64,000 nucleotides of DNA from Paracoccus fistulariae. Lineage in GTDB: Bacteria; Pseudomonadota; Alphaproteobacteria; Rhodobacterales; Rhodobacteraceae. Below, one piece after another: positions 39,549 through 48,094 of the stretch (within the stretch, counting starts at the first letter, position 1; each line of letters starts with the position of its first letter). The notes below the pieces were generated by a model. That model did not search any database and was not told the origin of the DNA. It saw nothing but the letters and a program-made list of their open reading frames with translations. The position numbers and the translations under genes are program-made. The DNA is taken from assembly GCF_028553785.1 (NCBI RefSeq), contig NZ_CP067136.1, positions 1,302,001-1,366,000 of the forward strand, given 5' to 3'.

Positions 39549-40336
39549 GCCTCCGGTCCGTTATTCTTCAAGATCTCTTCTTCCGTCCGCTGCCACATTT
39601 CGAAGGCAATCGGGTCGCTGCGTTCCTCCAGCAGGTGCCCCACCAGACCGATCGAGCGCGCCATGACGCCAAAGCCGCGCACGATCTGCCAGGGAAAGCC
39701 GAATTCGCAGCAGATCGCGCCGATCGCGCCGGTCGCGTTGATCGGCAGGGATTTGCCGCGCGCGGCCTCGGCCTTTTGCTGGATGCGCTGCATCAGATCG
39801 ACATAATCGCCCGACAGGCCATTCTCGGCCGCGATCTGGAACAGGCGCGGTGTGCGCGGATCGACCGGCTTGTGCAGCGGATGGCCAAGGCCCGGAATGA
39901 TCGCCTTGCGCGCCGCGAAATCATCGACGACCTGCTGGGCAAGGGCGTCCAGATCCGCGCCCTGCCCGGCCTGATCCGGCGGAAGCGCGTCATAGAGCAT
40001 GCGCGCCGCCCCCTCCATCGTGCCGACAAAGACCGTGCCCAGCCCGTTCAGCCCGGCGGCAACCGCGCCCTGCAGCGATTCCGGCGCGCCAAGATAGGTC
40101 AGCCGCGCCACCATGGCCGAAGGGGTGATGCCATGTTCCACAAGGGTGATGACAATGGCATTGAACACGCGCGACTCTTCGGGCGTGGGCTTGCGATGGG
40201 CGGTCAGCAGAAAGGCCAGATCGCCCAGATTCATCTGGCCCAGGATCTCGCTGGGCAGATCAAGCCCGCGCACGGTGATGCGGTCGGCGGTGCTCCAGCC
40301 GATTTCAGAGGTCAGCTTATCCCTGCGTTTCGGCAC
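39545..40336 (-). CDS. Citryl-CoA lyase-like protein (citrate synthase fold)
   Basis: 263-residue short member of the citrate synthase superfamily. LVEHGITPSAMVARLTYLG matches the ADHG region of the ATP-citrate lyase CSH domain (His68), and GLGHPLHK carries the second histidine (His152). The expected Asp of the NVDGxIG motif is replaced: the sequence reads NATGAIG, with Thr202 at that place. Family enzymes split citryl-CoA into acetyl-CoA and oxaloacetate; with this change the true substrate may be another 3-hydroxy-3-carboxyacyl-CoA. GTG start; it is preceded by CoA-transferase genes that could supply the CoA thioester. Confidence 0.8.
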   Translation of the reverse strand: MPKRRDKLTSEIGWSTADRITVRGLDLPSEILGQMNLGDLAFLLTAHRKPTPEESRVFNAIVITLVEHGITPSAMVARLTYLGAPESLQGAVAAGLNGLGTVFVGTMEGAARMLYDALPPDQAGQGADLDALAQQVVDDFAARKAIIPGLGHPLHKPVDPRTPRLFQIAAENGLSGDYVDLMQRIQQKAEAARGKSLPINATGAIGAICCEFGFPWQIVRGFGVMARSIGLVGHLLEERSDPIAFEMWQRTEEEILKNNGPEA

Positions 40337-40352
40337 GGGCGTCTCCTTTTCG

Positions 40353-40988
40353 TCAGATGTGAATGCGCGCGTCGGTGACGGCCTGAACCTCTTCCAGCGA
40401 ATTGCCGGGGGTCAGATCGACCAGACGAAAGCCCTCGGGCGTGATGTCCAGCACCGCCAGATCGGTAAAGACGCGGGTGACGACCCCCAGACCGGTCAGC
40501 GGATAGGTGCAGCGTTTCAACAGCTTGGGGCTGCCGTCGCGATCAACGTGGCGCATCATCACGAAGATGCGCGGGACGCCGACGACCAGATCCATGGCCC
40601 CCCCCACGGCCGGGGGAAATTTCTCGTCCAACGTCGCCCAGTTCGCCAGATCGCCATTCTCGGCCACCTGATAGGCGCCCAGCACCGCGATATCGATATG
40701 CCCGCCCCGCATCATCGCGAAGCTGTCGGCATGTTCGAAATAAGCGGCGCCACGGGCTGCGGTGATATAGCGCTTGCTGGCGTCGATCAGTTCGACATCC
40801 TCGGTGCCCGGTTCCGGCGTGGGGCCGACGCCCAATATGCCGTTTTCGGAGTGATAGATGACCTCTCGGCCATCGGGGACGTGGCTTGAGACATGGGTAG
40901 GCTTGCCGATCCCCAGATTGACGTAAGAGCCGTCGGGAATGTCGCGGGCAACCCGCGCGGCCAGTTCGCTGTCACTCATGGATTTCAT
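40353..40988 (-). CDS. 3-oxoacid CoA-transferase subunit B
   Basis: 211-residue beta subunit of a family I CoA-transferase (PcaJ/ScoB type). The catalytic glutamate is Glu48 in YHSENGILGVGP. YVNLGIGKPTHV and VMMRHVDRDGSPKLLKRCTYPLTG are conserved. With subunit A it moves CoA from a donor such as succinyl-CoA to an organic acid through a glutamyl-CoA thioester. The start overlaps the subunit A stop (ATGA). Confidence 0.9.
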   Translation of the reverse strand: MKSMSDSELAARVARDIPDGSYVNLGIGKPTHVSSHVPDGREVIYHSENGILGVGPTPEPGTEDVELIDASKRYITAARGAAYFEHADSFAMMRGGHIDIAVLGAYQVAENGDLANWATLDEKFPPAVGGAMDLVVGVPRIFVMMRHVDRDGSPKLLKRCTYPLTGLGVVTRVFTDLAVLDITPEGFRLVDLTPGNSLEEVQAVTDARIHI

Positions 40989-41650
40989 GGACGCACCCCA
41001 TATTCTACAACACCTTGAACAAAGATCCCCGGCGTCACGACGCGTTCGGGGTCAAGCGGCTGATCGGACAGATGGCGCACCTCGGCGATGGAGTGGCGCG
41101 CCGCAGACGCCATGATCGGGTTAAAGTTCCGCGCCGTGCCGTGATAGCTGAGATTGCCCCAGGGATCGCCCTGCTCGGCCCGCAGCAGGGCAAAATCGGC
41201 GGGCAATGGCGCCTCCAGCACATAGCCGCGCCCGTCGATCATCCGGGTTTCCTTGCCCTCGGCCAGCAGCGTCCCAAAGCCCGTGGGCGTCAGGAACCCG
41301 CCAAGCCCCGCACCTGCCGCGCGGATGCGTTCGGCCAGGGTGCCCTGCGGTACAACCTCCAGCGCGATCTCTCCGGCTTCGTAGCGGCGTTCAAACCAGA
41401 CCGATCCAGGCGAACGCGGGTAAGAGCAGATCACCTTGGCGATGCGGTTCGCCTTCAGCAGCTTGGCGATGCCGGTTTCGCCCGCCCCCGCATTATTGGC
41501 GATCACCGTCAGATCGGTCGCGCCCTGTTCCAGCAGCGCATCGATCAGCCCGAAGGGAATCCCGGAAGAGCCGAAGCCCCCGATCATCACCGTCGCCCCA
41601 TCCGTGATCGGGGCAACGGCGGTTGCAAGGTCGGTCAGTCGTTTGTCCAT
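40985..41650 (-). CDS. 3-oxoacid CoA-transferase subunit A
   Basis: 221-residue alpha subunit (PcaI/ScoA type) with the glycine loop MIGGFGSSGIPFGLIDALLEQG at about 22-43, NNAGAGETGIAKLL, and YPRSPGSVWFERRYEAGEIALEVVPQGTLAERIRA. It pairs with the overlapping subunit B gene. The genes follow a TAXI-TRAP permease by 20 bp, so the acid activated is probably the imported one. Specificity (3-oxoadipate, acetoacetate or another acid) cannot be read from sequence. Confidence 0.9.
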   Translation of the reverse strand: MDKRLTDLATAVAPITDGATVMIGGFGSSGIPFGLIDALLEQGATDLTVIANNAGAGETGIAKLLKANRIAKVICSYPRSPGSVWFERRYEAGEIALEVVPQGTLAERIRAAGAGLGGFLTPTGFGTLLAEGKETRMIDGRGYVLEAPLPADFALLRAEQGDPWGNLSYHGTARNFNPIMASAARHSIAEVRHLSDQPLDPERVVTPGIFVQGVVEYGVRP

Positions 41651-41670
41651 ATATGTCGTCCCTCAGACAA

Positions 41671-43617
41671 TCACGCGCGTGACGGCGTGCTGCGATGTCC
41701 AGTTGCCAGATTGATGGCAATCACTGCGATCAGAATGCCTGCGCCGATCAGGCTGGTGAAAAGCTCGGGGAAGATGATCAGCACGCCGCCTGCGGCAAAG
41801 GCCACCCGGCTGACAATGCCGATCCTGCCCACCTTGTAGATCCAGCTTTCGAAAGAGGCGGTAATCGCCCAGATCGCGATCAGCGTCAGGCCGACACGCT
41901 CTACGATGCGGATAAAGCTGCCCTCCATGATCAGCGCCGGATCATAGACGAAGATAAAGGGCAGCACGAACAGCGGCATGCCCAGACGCATGGCCCGAAA
42001 GCCGGTTTCCATCGGCTTCGACCCGGCCACATTGGCCGCCGTGATCGCGGCAAGCGCCACCGGCGGCGTGATATAGGACAGCATGCCCCAATACAGAATG
42101 AACAGATGGCTGGCGATCGGATGCAGCCCGGCCTGAACCAATGCCGGCGCCAGCAGGATCGACAGGAAGATATAGCAGGCCGTGACCGTCATCCCCATGC
42201 CAAGCACGAAGCTGGTCACCGCACCCGCAATCAGCATCAGCGCCACATTGCCATCGGCATAAAGCAGCAATTCGCGCGAAAACGCCCCCGCCACGCCGGT
42301 ATAGGACAGACCGCCCACCACCAGCCCGATCCCCGCCAGCACCGCCACCAGACCGGCGACATTGGTGGCGATATCCAGCAGCAGATCCTTGGCCCGGGAC
42401 AGCGTCAGCCGGGTCTCTGCCCGGAATGCCGTCGCAACCAGCATCACGACCGAGGCGTAATAGGGCGCGCGCGCCTCCATCCGCAGGACCATCAGCACGA
42501 AGATCAGTACCGCAAGGCTCAGCAGATAGGGCCAGCCCGACAGCAGGACCGGCAGGACCGGCGGAATCTCGGCCCGCGGCAGCCCCTTCAGCCCGCGACG
42601 CGCGGCATACATGTCCACCTGCAACAGCAGCGCGATGTAGAACAGCACCGCCGGAATGATCGCCGCAATCACGATGCTGGAATATTGCACGCCCAGAAAC
42701 GAGGCCATGACAAAGGCCACCGTGCCCATAACGGGCGGCATCAGCGTCGCCCCGGTCGAGGCGCAGGCCTCGATCGCGGCGGCATAGCTGGCCGGATAGC
42801 CGACCTTGCGCATGGTCGGGATCGAGAACGGGCCCGAGGTCAGGATGTTCGAGATCACGCTGCCCGACAGAGAGCCGAGGATACCCGAGCCCAGCACCGC
42901 GACCTTGGCCGGCCCGCCCCGGCTGTGGCCCAACAGGGCCGAGGCCAGTTCCATAAAGAAATCGCTGCCCTTGGTGATGACCAGCACCGATCCGAAGATG
43001 ACGAATCCGATCACCAGCTCCGCCACGACCTGCATCGGGATGCCGATGATGGATTCGACACCCAGAACATGTGCGCGGATCGCCCCGATGGGGGAATATT
43101 GCGTGCCCCACAGAAAGCCGGGCATGTAATCGGCGTAAAGCGGATAGGTCCCGAAAAGCAGCGCGGTGCACAGCAACACCATGCCCCCCGCGCGCCGCAC
43201 GCCCTCCAGCACCAGCAGGATCAGGATCGTCGCCATGACATCCGCCATCAGGGGCGCGTCATATTCCCAACCCTTGTTGATGATATCCAGCCCGTGAAAG
43301 CCCAGCCAGCCCGCGCTGATCAGCGCCAGCGCGGCCAGGATCAGGTTCAGCCAAAGCAGCCCCGGCCGGTCATTGGACGTGGCGGGCAGCACCAGAAAGG
43401 CAATCGCCAGAAAGATCCCGATCAGATAATAGAGGTAAGCGTTCCCAAGCGGCTGAAAGCCAAAGAGATTCAGCAAAAACTGCTGATTGACTGCCAGAAC
43501 GATACCGATGGCGCCCAGCAGCATGACCAGCCAGCGCAATCGCTGTCGCCGGGGCTGATGCACCACCTCGGTCGCGTCGGCTGCGTCGGGCTGTTCGGGG
43601 CTGTCTTGGGACACCAT
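41671..43617 (-). CDS. TAXI-type TRAP transporter fused permease
   Basis: 648-residue polytopic membrane protein, paralogous in architecture to the permease of cluster I. Conserved segments are GSVISNILTSGPFSIPTMRK, AIEACASTGATLMPPVMGTVAFVMA, GMGMTVTACYIFLS and YWGMLSYITPPVALAAITAA. It imports an organic acid for the CoA-transferase pathway encoded next to it. The ATG at 43617 is preferred to GTG 43620 because AAGGA lies at a proper distance. A hairpin in the 67-bp gap separates it from the binding-protein gene. Confidence 0.92.
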   Translation of the reverse strand: MVSQDSPEQPDAADATEVVHQPRRQRLRWLVMLLGAIGIVLAVNQQFLLNLFGFQPLGNAYLYYLIGIFLAIAFLVLPATSNDRPGLLWLNLILAALALISAGWLGFHGLDIINKGWEYDAPLMADVMATILILLVLEGVRRAGGMVLLCTALLFGTYPLYADYMPGFLWGTQYSPIGAIRAHVLGVESIIGIPMQVVAELVIGFVIFGSVLVITKGSDFFMELASALLGHSRGGPAKVAVLGSGILGSLSGSVISNILTSGPFSIPTMRKVGYPASYAAAIEACASTGATLMPPVMGTVAFVMASFLGVQYSSIVIAAIIPAVLFYIALLLQVDMYAARRGLKGLPRAEIPPVLPVLLSGWPYLLSLAVLIFVLMVLRMEARAPYYASVVMLVATAFRAETRLTLSRAKDLLLDIATNVAGLVAVLAGIGLVVGGLSYTGVAGAFSRELLLYADGNVALMLIAGAVTSFVLGMGMTVTACYIFLSILLAPALVQAGLHPIASHLFILYWGMLSYITPPVALAAITAANVAGSKPMETGFRAMRLGMPLFVLPFIFVYDPALIMEGSFIRIVERVGLTLIAIWAITASFESWIYKVGRIGIVSRVAFAAGGVLIIFPELFTSLIGAGILIAVIAINLATGHRSTPSRA

Positions 43618-43641
43618 CACATATCCTTACAGGGAAAAGGC

Positions 43642-43672
43642 GACCCCCTCGGCGCGCCCGGCCGAAGAGGTC
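43642..43672 (-). promoter_or_regulatory. Hairpin between second TAXI binding protein and permease genes
   Basis: GACC/GGTC (43642-43645 with 43669-43672) encloses an inner TCGGC/GCCGA stem (43649-43653 with 43661-43665). There is no T-run. The position matches that of the cluster I hairpin, between binding-protein and permease genes. Confidence 0.4.
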
Positions 43673-43684
43673 AGATCACAGGGC

Positions 43685-44806
43685 CTAGTTCAGCCCGGCC
43701 ACGACCTCGGCCCGCCGCGCCATCCAGGCTTCGGCAAAAGCCTCGCCCTCAAGATCGGGATTGGCCGCTTTGAACTCGTCCCAGGCGGCGACCATCGCAT
43801 CCAGTCGCGCAATGCGCTTCTGGTTCCAGGCGTCGTCCTCTTCGGTCCAGATGCCCTTCTCTTTCAGATAGCGGATGGCGCCTTCATGGAAGGGAACGTC
43901 GATCGGCGGCCTGCCCGCAACATCCAGCGACCAGCGCACCATGGTGGCGGTCCCGTCCTTGTAAAGGTCATAGGTCTCGTCCAGCGCCTTAGTGAAGGCA
44001 TAGACCTCGTCGGCGGATTTATCGGGCGTCGTGGTGATCACCGGATAGCGATAGGCGGCCATCTTCGCGATCTCACCCTCGGCCAGCCCGGCGGCGATAT
44101 CCTCATCCGACGGCCCCATGATCGGCAGCACCTTCAGAAGCTGGTCCCAGCCTTGCTGATTATCGGCCTCCAGCGGCGCGTAATGGATGCCGCGCGGGCT
44201 TTCGGCCAGTTCGTAAAGCTGGCTGGTCGTGGGCGTGGTGCAGGTCGCATCGCTTTCGTTGCGCGTCATCGAGGACATGGCGGCGGCATAGGTCGGGAAG
44301 GTGACGATCTCGACATCGTCCAGCGTCAGCCCGCCAAAGGCCAGGATCGCCTCGCATTTCACATTGACCGAGGGGTTGCCCGCGACAAAGGCGATGCGCT
44401 TGCCCTTGGCATCGGCCACGGTGTCGATGCCCGCATCGGCGGCAGTGATCAGCGTGATCCCTGCGGGACGCCCGGCAACGGTGCGCAGCTGATGCGGCCC
44501 CCATTCGGGCACGGCAAAATCGAAGGCACCTTCGCTCATGAAAAAGGCTTCGGTCGCCAGAAAGGCGTAATCGGCACGCCCCTGCAGCAGCGGTTGCAGA
44601 CGGCCAATGCCGCTGCCCGACGGCTGGATGCGAACGCGGGTGCCGAACTGCTTGCCGAAGGCATCGGCGATTGCCGAAGCCTCGGCATAGCCGGCCGAGC
44701 CGACATCATAGGCGGTCCAGACCATCGTATCCGGCATCTCCTGCGACATGGCAGGCAGGGCCGTCAGCGCAGTGAAAGCGGCGGCCGTCATCAGTTTGAT
44801 TGTCAT
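43685..44806 (-). CDS. TAXI-family TRAP solute-binding protein
   Basis: 373-residue periplasmic protein with a signal peptide cleaved near AMSQE (about residue 22). TAXI features are MVWTAYDVGSAGYAEASAI, IQPSGSGIGRLQPLLQGRADYAFL, KGKRIAFVAGNPSVNVKCEAIL and PFHEGAIRYLKEKGIW. Domain layout is as in the cluster I binding protein but the sequences differ widely, so the ligands may differ. It is the first gene of the cluster II operon, and divergent from a LysR-type regulator that probably controls it. Confidence 0.92.
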   Translation of the reverse strand: MTIKLMTAAAFTALTALPAMSQEMPDTMVWTAYDVGSAGYAEASAIADAFGKQFGTRVRIQPSGSGIGRLQPLLQGRADYAFLATEAFFMSEGAFDFAVPEWGPHQLRTVAGRPAGITLITAADAGIDTVADAKGKRIAFVAGNPSVNVKCEAILAFGGLTLDDVEIVTFPTYAAAMSSMTRNESDATCTTPTTSQLYELAESPRGIHYAPLEADNQQGWDQLLKVLPIMGPSDEDIAAGLAEGEIAKMAAYRYPVITTTPDKSADEVYAFTKALDETYDLYKDGTATMVRWSLDVAGRPPIDVPFHEGAIRYLKEKGIWTEEDDAWNQKRIARLDAMVAAWDEFKAANPDLEGEAFAEAWMARRAEVVAGLN

Positions 44807-44930
44807 CTTATCCTCCCTCTTTCAGGCAAAAGACCCCGCGGCACGCGACCCTGTCGGTCGTTTCTGAAGCCTGTCACCGGTCCTGCTTGGCGTTCAGGGT
44901 GGAAGAGTGTTATCCATGTTTCAAATTCAT

Positions 44931-44940
44931 TATAGCTATA
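44931..44940. promoter_or_regulatory. TATAGCTATA palindrome, possible LysR site
   Basis: A perfect 10-bp AT-rich palindrome lies 24 bp before the LysR gene start and 124 bp before the divergent TAXI gene. Its position and AT-rich symmetry suit a LysR-type binding site, but one short palindrome is weak evidence. Confidence 0.35.
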
Positions 44941-44963
44941 TCAGCGATACCCATGAGGCATGA

Positions 44964-45890
44964 ATGGATCTGCGCCAGCTTCGCAACTTCATCCAGATCG
45001 TCGAGCTTAGCAGCATCACCGCAGCGGCGCAGAATCTGAACATCGCCCAGCCCGCTTTAAGCAGGCAGGTCAAGGCGCTGGAGGCAGAACTGAAAGTGCC
45101 GCTATTACGCCGTCACGGGCGGGGGGTGATGCCCACGGAAGAGGGGATCCGGCTGGCACGGCGCGCGCGCGCGATTCTGGAGGATGTCGAGGATCTGGCG
45201 CGCGATGTGTCCGGCGACCGAAAGACGCTGTCAGGCGCGCTGACGCTGGGCCTGCCCCCGACCGTCGCCGAAATTCTGGCCACCCATCTGATCGAGCGCA
45301 CGCTGAGCACCTATCCGGATGTCAATCTGCGGATCGTCTCGGGCTTCAGCGGCCATGTGCAGGATTGGCTGCTGCGCGGCAAGATCGACCTGGGCGTGGC
45401 CTATGACGGGCAGAAGTTTCAGGCGATCTCGACCCGGCCCATCATTCAGGAACAGCTTTTCCTGATCCAGCGACCCGCGAACCGGCAAGCGCAAGATGGG
45501 GTCCCCATCGATGCCGGCGATGCGCTGCGCCAGCCGCTGATCCTGCCAAACCCGGAACACGGTCTGCGCAGCCGGATCGAAACCATCGCGCAGGAACGCA
45601 AGATCGACCTGAACGTGGTGCTGGAGATCGACATTCTGCCGACCATGCTGGCCTTTGTCGAACGCGGGCTGGGCCATACGATTCTGCCGCTGGTCAGCGT
45701 CATCGACCATGTTCGCGCGGGCCGCCTGATCGCGCGCCCCATCGTGCGCCGCTCTATCGACCGGCGGCTGGTGCTGATGACGCCGCTGAACCGGCCCAGC
45801 TCTCGGCTGACCACCGGTTTCGCGGAATTTCTGACGGTCGAGGTGCATAAGCTGGTCACCTCGGGGCAATGGCCGGGGACGACGCTGTAG
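44964..45890 (+). CDS. LysR-family transcriptional regulator
   Basis: 308-residue LysR-type regulator with an N-terminal winged helix-turn-helix (MDLRQLRNFIQIVELSSITAAAQNL, ending near residue 60) and a C-terminal ligand-binding domain starting LSGALTLGLPPTVAEIL. The type resembles CbL/NAC-like regulators such as those controlling aromatic or organic acid genes. It is divergent from the TAXI/CoA-transferase/lyase operon with 157 bp between starts, and so is the likely activator of cluster II. It converges on the membrane-protein gene of cluster III with only a 3-bp gap. Confidence 0.9.
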   Translation: MDLRQLRNFIQIVELSSITAAAQNLNIAQPALSRQVKALEAELKVPLLRRHGRGVMPTEEGIRLARRARAILEDVEDLARDVSGDRKTLSGALTLGLPPTVAEILATHLIERTLSTYPDVNLRIVSGFSGHVQDWLLRGKIDLGVAYDGQKFQAISTRPIIQEQLFLIQRPANRQAQDGVPIDAGDALRQPLILPNPEHGLRSRIETIAQERKIDLNVVLEIDILPTMLAFVERGLGHTILPLVSVIDHVRAGRLIARPIVRRSIDRRLVLMTPLNRPSSRLTTGFAEFLTVEVHKLVTSGQWPGTTL

Positions 45891-45893
45891 CCG

Positions 45894-47339
45894 CTAGCCG
45901 ATCATGCCTGTCAGCATCAACCCGGACAAAAGCAACAGCCAGATGCACAGGATCGTCAGCGAATAGGCGCCGTTCCAGACCGGCCCGATCACCCATGTCG
46001 GCCGCCCTACGACCGAGGCGGCGATGATCAGCGTTGTCAGAAAGGGCGACAGGCCGATGACGGCGCTCCAGCCACCGGTGATCGCCAGCGCGATCACGGT
46101 CACCCCAAGCCCCGGAATGGCCAGTTGCACCGCGATCGCCCCCAAGATCGAGGAAGAGACAATCGGGTTGATCCCCACGAAGGCCAGGAACACGATCGCA
46201 ACCACCAGCCCAAGCGCCATCGGCAGCGCCCCCAGACCAAGGGCCGCAATCGCGTCCTGCAAAGCGCCCACCGGGATCATCGCCAGCAGCATCACCGGCA
46301 GAAAGCCGGCCGCCGCGAAGACAGAGACTTCGGGCCCCATCTCTGCCAGCCTGTGCCATGTCGCATCCGCCGCCCTGCGGATGCCCTGCGCGGGGCGTCT
46401 GGCCTCTTGCCACCCGGTCAGCGCCGCCCACAGAAGCGAATAGGCGGGCACGACCAGGATCAGCGATTGCTGAAAGCTGATCGGCGCGATGGCCTGCAGC
46501 ACCGCGACCAGCGCACCCAGCAGCAGCACATGGCCCACCAGCATTGCCGCACCGATCCACGCCCCCTCGGGCGGCTGCGCCGGTCGCAGCCCCTGCTGGC
46601 GAAAGCGGCGCCCCTGCCAGCGGTCAAACGCCCAGCCAACGCCCAGAAACAGAAAGGACATGGCAAAGCCAAGAGGTCCGAATTGCCAGTAGGAAATCCC
46701 CGGCAGGGTGATCAGGATCGCGTTGGTCGCAAAGCCGAAGGGCGACCAGAGAGAGATCAGGCCAAAGCCCCGGATCGTCGCGATGGTCATGCGGCGACGC
46801 CTGGCCTCTTGCACATCGGGCGGCAGGTCTCTGGTCGCCTGAGAGGACATCGAGCGGGCCGCCAGATCAAGCAGCAGCGCCAGCCCGCCGAAATTGATCA
46901 GCACGCCGAACAGATGCCCGCCCGAGGCAAGGGCCAGATAGCGCCGCGAGGCGGGTTGATTTGTCAGAAAGATCCCGGCGCGTGCGACCTCGGGCGCGAA
47001 AACGGCTGCGGACCGCAGGGTGCCCAGCATGGAGATCAGCGCGGCCAGAAAGACCATCCGGTCGGCGGCGCGCAAGATGACCTCGGACGGGATATCGCGG
47101 CGCAGGGCCAGGATCAGCGCCACCACCGACAGCACGACCGGCACCCAGCTGCCAAAGCTGAACTGCCGCCAGCTCAGCACCAGATAAACGGTCAGCGCCA
47201 GAGCCCCCGCCATGGTCAGGATGGGGCTGTCCACAGCGATCAGCAGGATCGACACCAGCATGACAAAGGCCAGCAAGGCACGCCGCAGGCCCGGCAGCGA
47301 GCTGCCCCCCGCCATGACCGCGCGGAGGGCCGTCAGCAT
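45894..47339 (-). CDS. Polytopic membrane protein, putative ion-transporter-superfamily permease
   Basis: 481-residue protein with about 12 hydrophobic segments and two similar-looking halves. GLISLWSPFGFATNAILITLPGISYWQ in the first half and FVGINPIVSSSILGAIAVQ with GGWSAVIGLSPFLTTLII in the second resemble the paired re-entrant segments of ion-transporter-superfamily carriers (DcuC, CitM or ArsB types). No closer family was recognised. It is the last gene of the cluster III operon, its start overlapping the crotonase stop by 7 bp, so it probably moves the pathway's substrate or a related acid. Confidence 0.6.
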   Translation of the reverse strand: MLTALRAVMAGGSSLPGLRRALLAFVMLVSILLIAVDSPILTMAGALALTVYLVLSWRQFSFGSWVPVVLSVVALILALRRDIPSEVILRAADRMVFLAALISMLGTLRSAAVFAPEVARAGIFLTNQPASRRYLALASGGHLFGVLINFGGLALLLDLAARSMSSQATRDLPPDVQEARRRRMTIATIRGFGLISLWSPFGFATNAILITLPGISYWQFGPLGFAMSFLFLGVGWAFDRWQGRRFRQQGLRPAQPPEGAWIGAAMLVGHVLLLGALVAVLQAIAPISFQQSLILVVPAYSLLWAALTGWQEARRPAQGIRRAADATWHRLAEMGPEVSVFAAAGFLPVMLLAMIPVGALQDAIAALGLGALPMALGLVVAIVFLAFVGINPIVSSSILGAIAVQLAIPGLGVTVIALAITGGWSAVIGLSPFLTTLIIAASVVGRPTWVIGPVWNGAYSLTILCIWLLLLSGLMLTGMIG

Positions 47340-48094
47340 CCCTGGAAGTTCGGCTGACGTTTGTCGCGAAACGCGGCGCGGCCCTCGGCAGCGTCCTCGC
47401 TATTCAGCAAGCCGGGCTGCAACGATTGTTCATAATCCAGCGCCTGCGCGATATCGCGGGCAAACCAGTCTGTGATGAAATGGCGCGGCAGGGGCGCGGC
47501 TGCGGCCTCTTCTGCGGCGGTCGACACAGCCATTTCCAGCGCCTGCCCGGGATCCGCCAGCAGGTCGACCATCCCCATATCCAGCGCCTCGGGTGCCTCG
47601 ATCACCTGATTTGTCAGCATGACGCGACGGGCACGGGCCGGTCCGATCCGCGCGGGCAGCGTCGCCAGCAATCCCATATCGGGGATCAGCCCGATCCGGG
47701 TGAAGCCCGCCACGAACCGCGCCTGTCGCGAGGCGACCACGGTGGGACAGGCAAGCGCCAGCGAAAACCCACCACCGGCGGCCCAGCCTTCGACCGCCGC
47801 GACCAATGGCTTTGAATAGCGCACCATGCGCAGCACCAGATCCCTGATCACCGCCATTCGGTCGCGATGCTGGGCGATGCTGCGGCTTTGCTGATCGCGG
47901 ATATCACCGCCTGCAGAGAACTGACCCTCGGCGCCGGTCAGGACGACGGCGCGCACGGCCTGATCCGCCTCGGCCTCGGACAGGGCCGCCAGCAACTCTT
48001 GCCGCACGGCATGTCCGACCGGATTGCGCCGCGCCGGATCGCTGATCGTGACGACCAGCACGCCATGATCGCGCAATTCGCGTTCAATGCTCAT
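47333..48094 (-). CDS. Enoyl-CoA hydratase/isomerase-family protein lacking both hydratase glutamates
   Basis: 253-residue crotonase-fold protein with the oxyanion-hole segments GQFSAGGDIRD and AAVEGWAAGGGF. The first hydratase glutamate is replaced by Ser111 (GGGFSLAL), and the second is absent from AGFTRIGLIPDMG, where Asp139 is kept. This pattern is that of PaaG-like enoyl-CoA isomerases, which use an Asp at this place, rather than of water-adding hydratases. It may therefore shift a double bond in the pathway. The start overlaps the MaoC stop (ATGA). Confidence 0.85.
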   Translation of the reverse strand: MSIERELRDHGVLVVTISDPARRNPVGHAVRQELLAALSEAEADQAVRAVVLTGAEGQFSAGGDIRDQQSRSIAQHRDRMAVIRDLVLRMVRYSKPLVAAVEGWAAGGGFSLALACPTVVASRQARFVAGFTRIGLIPDMGLLATLPARIGPARARRVMLTNQVIEAPEALDMGMVDLLADPGQALEMAVSTAAEEAAAAPLPRHFITDWFARDIAQALDYEQSLQPGLLNSEDAAEGRAAFRDKRQPNFQGC

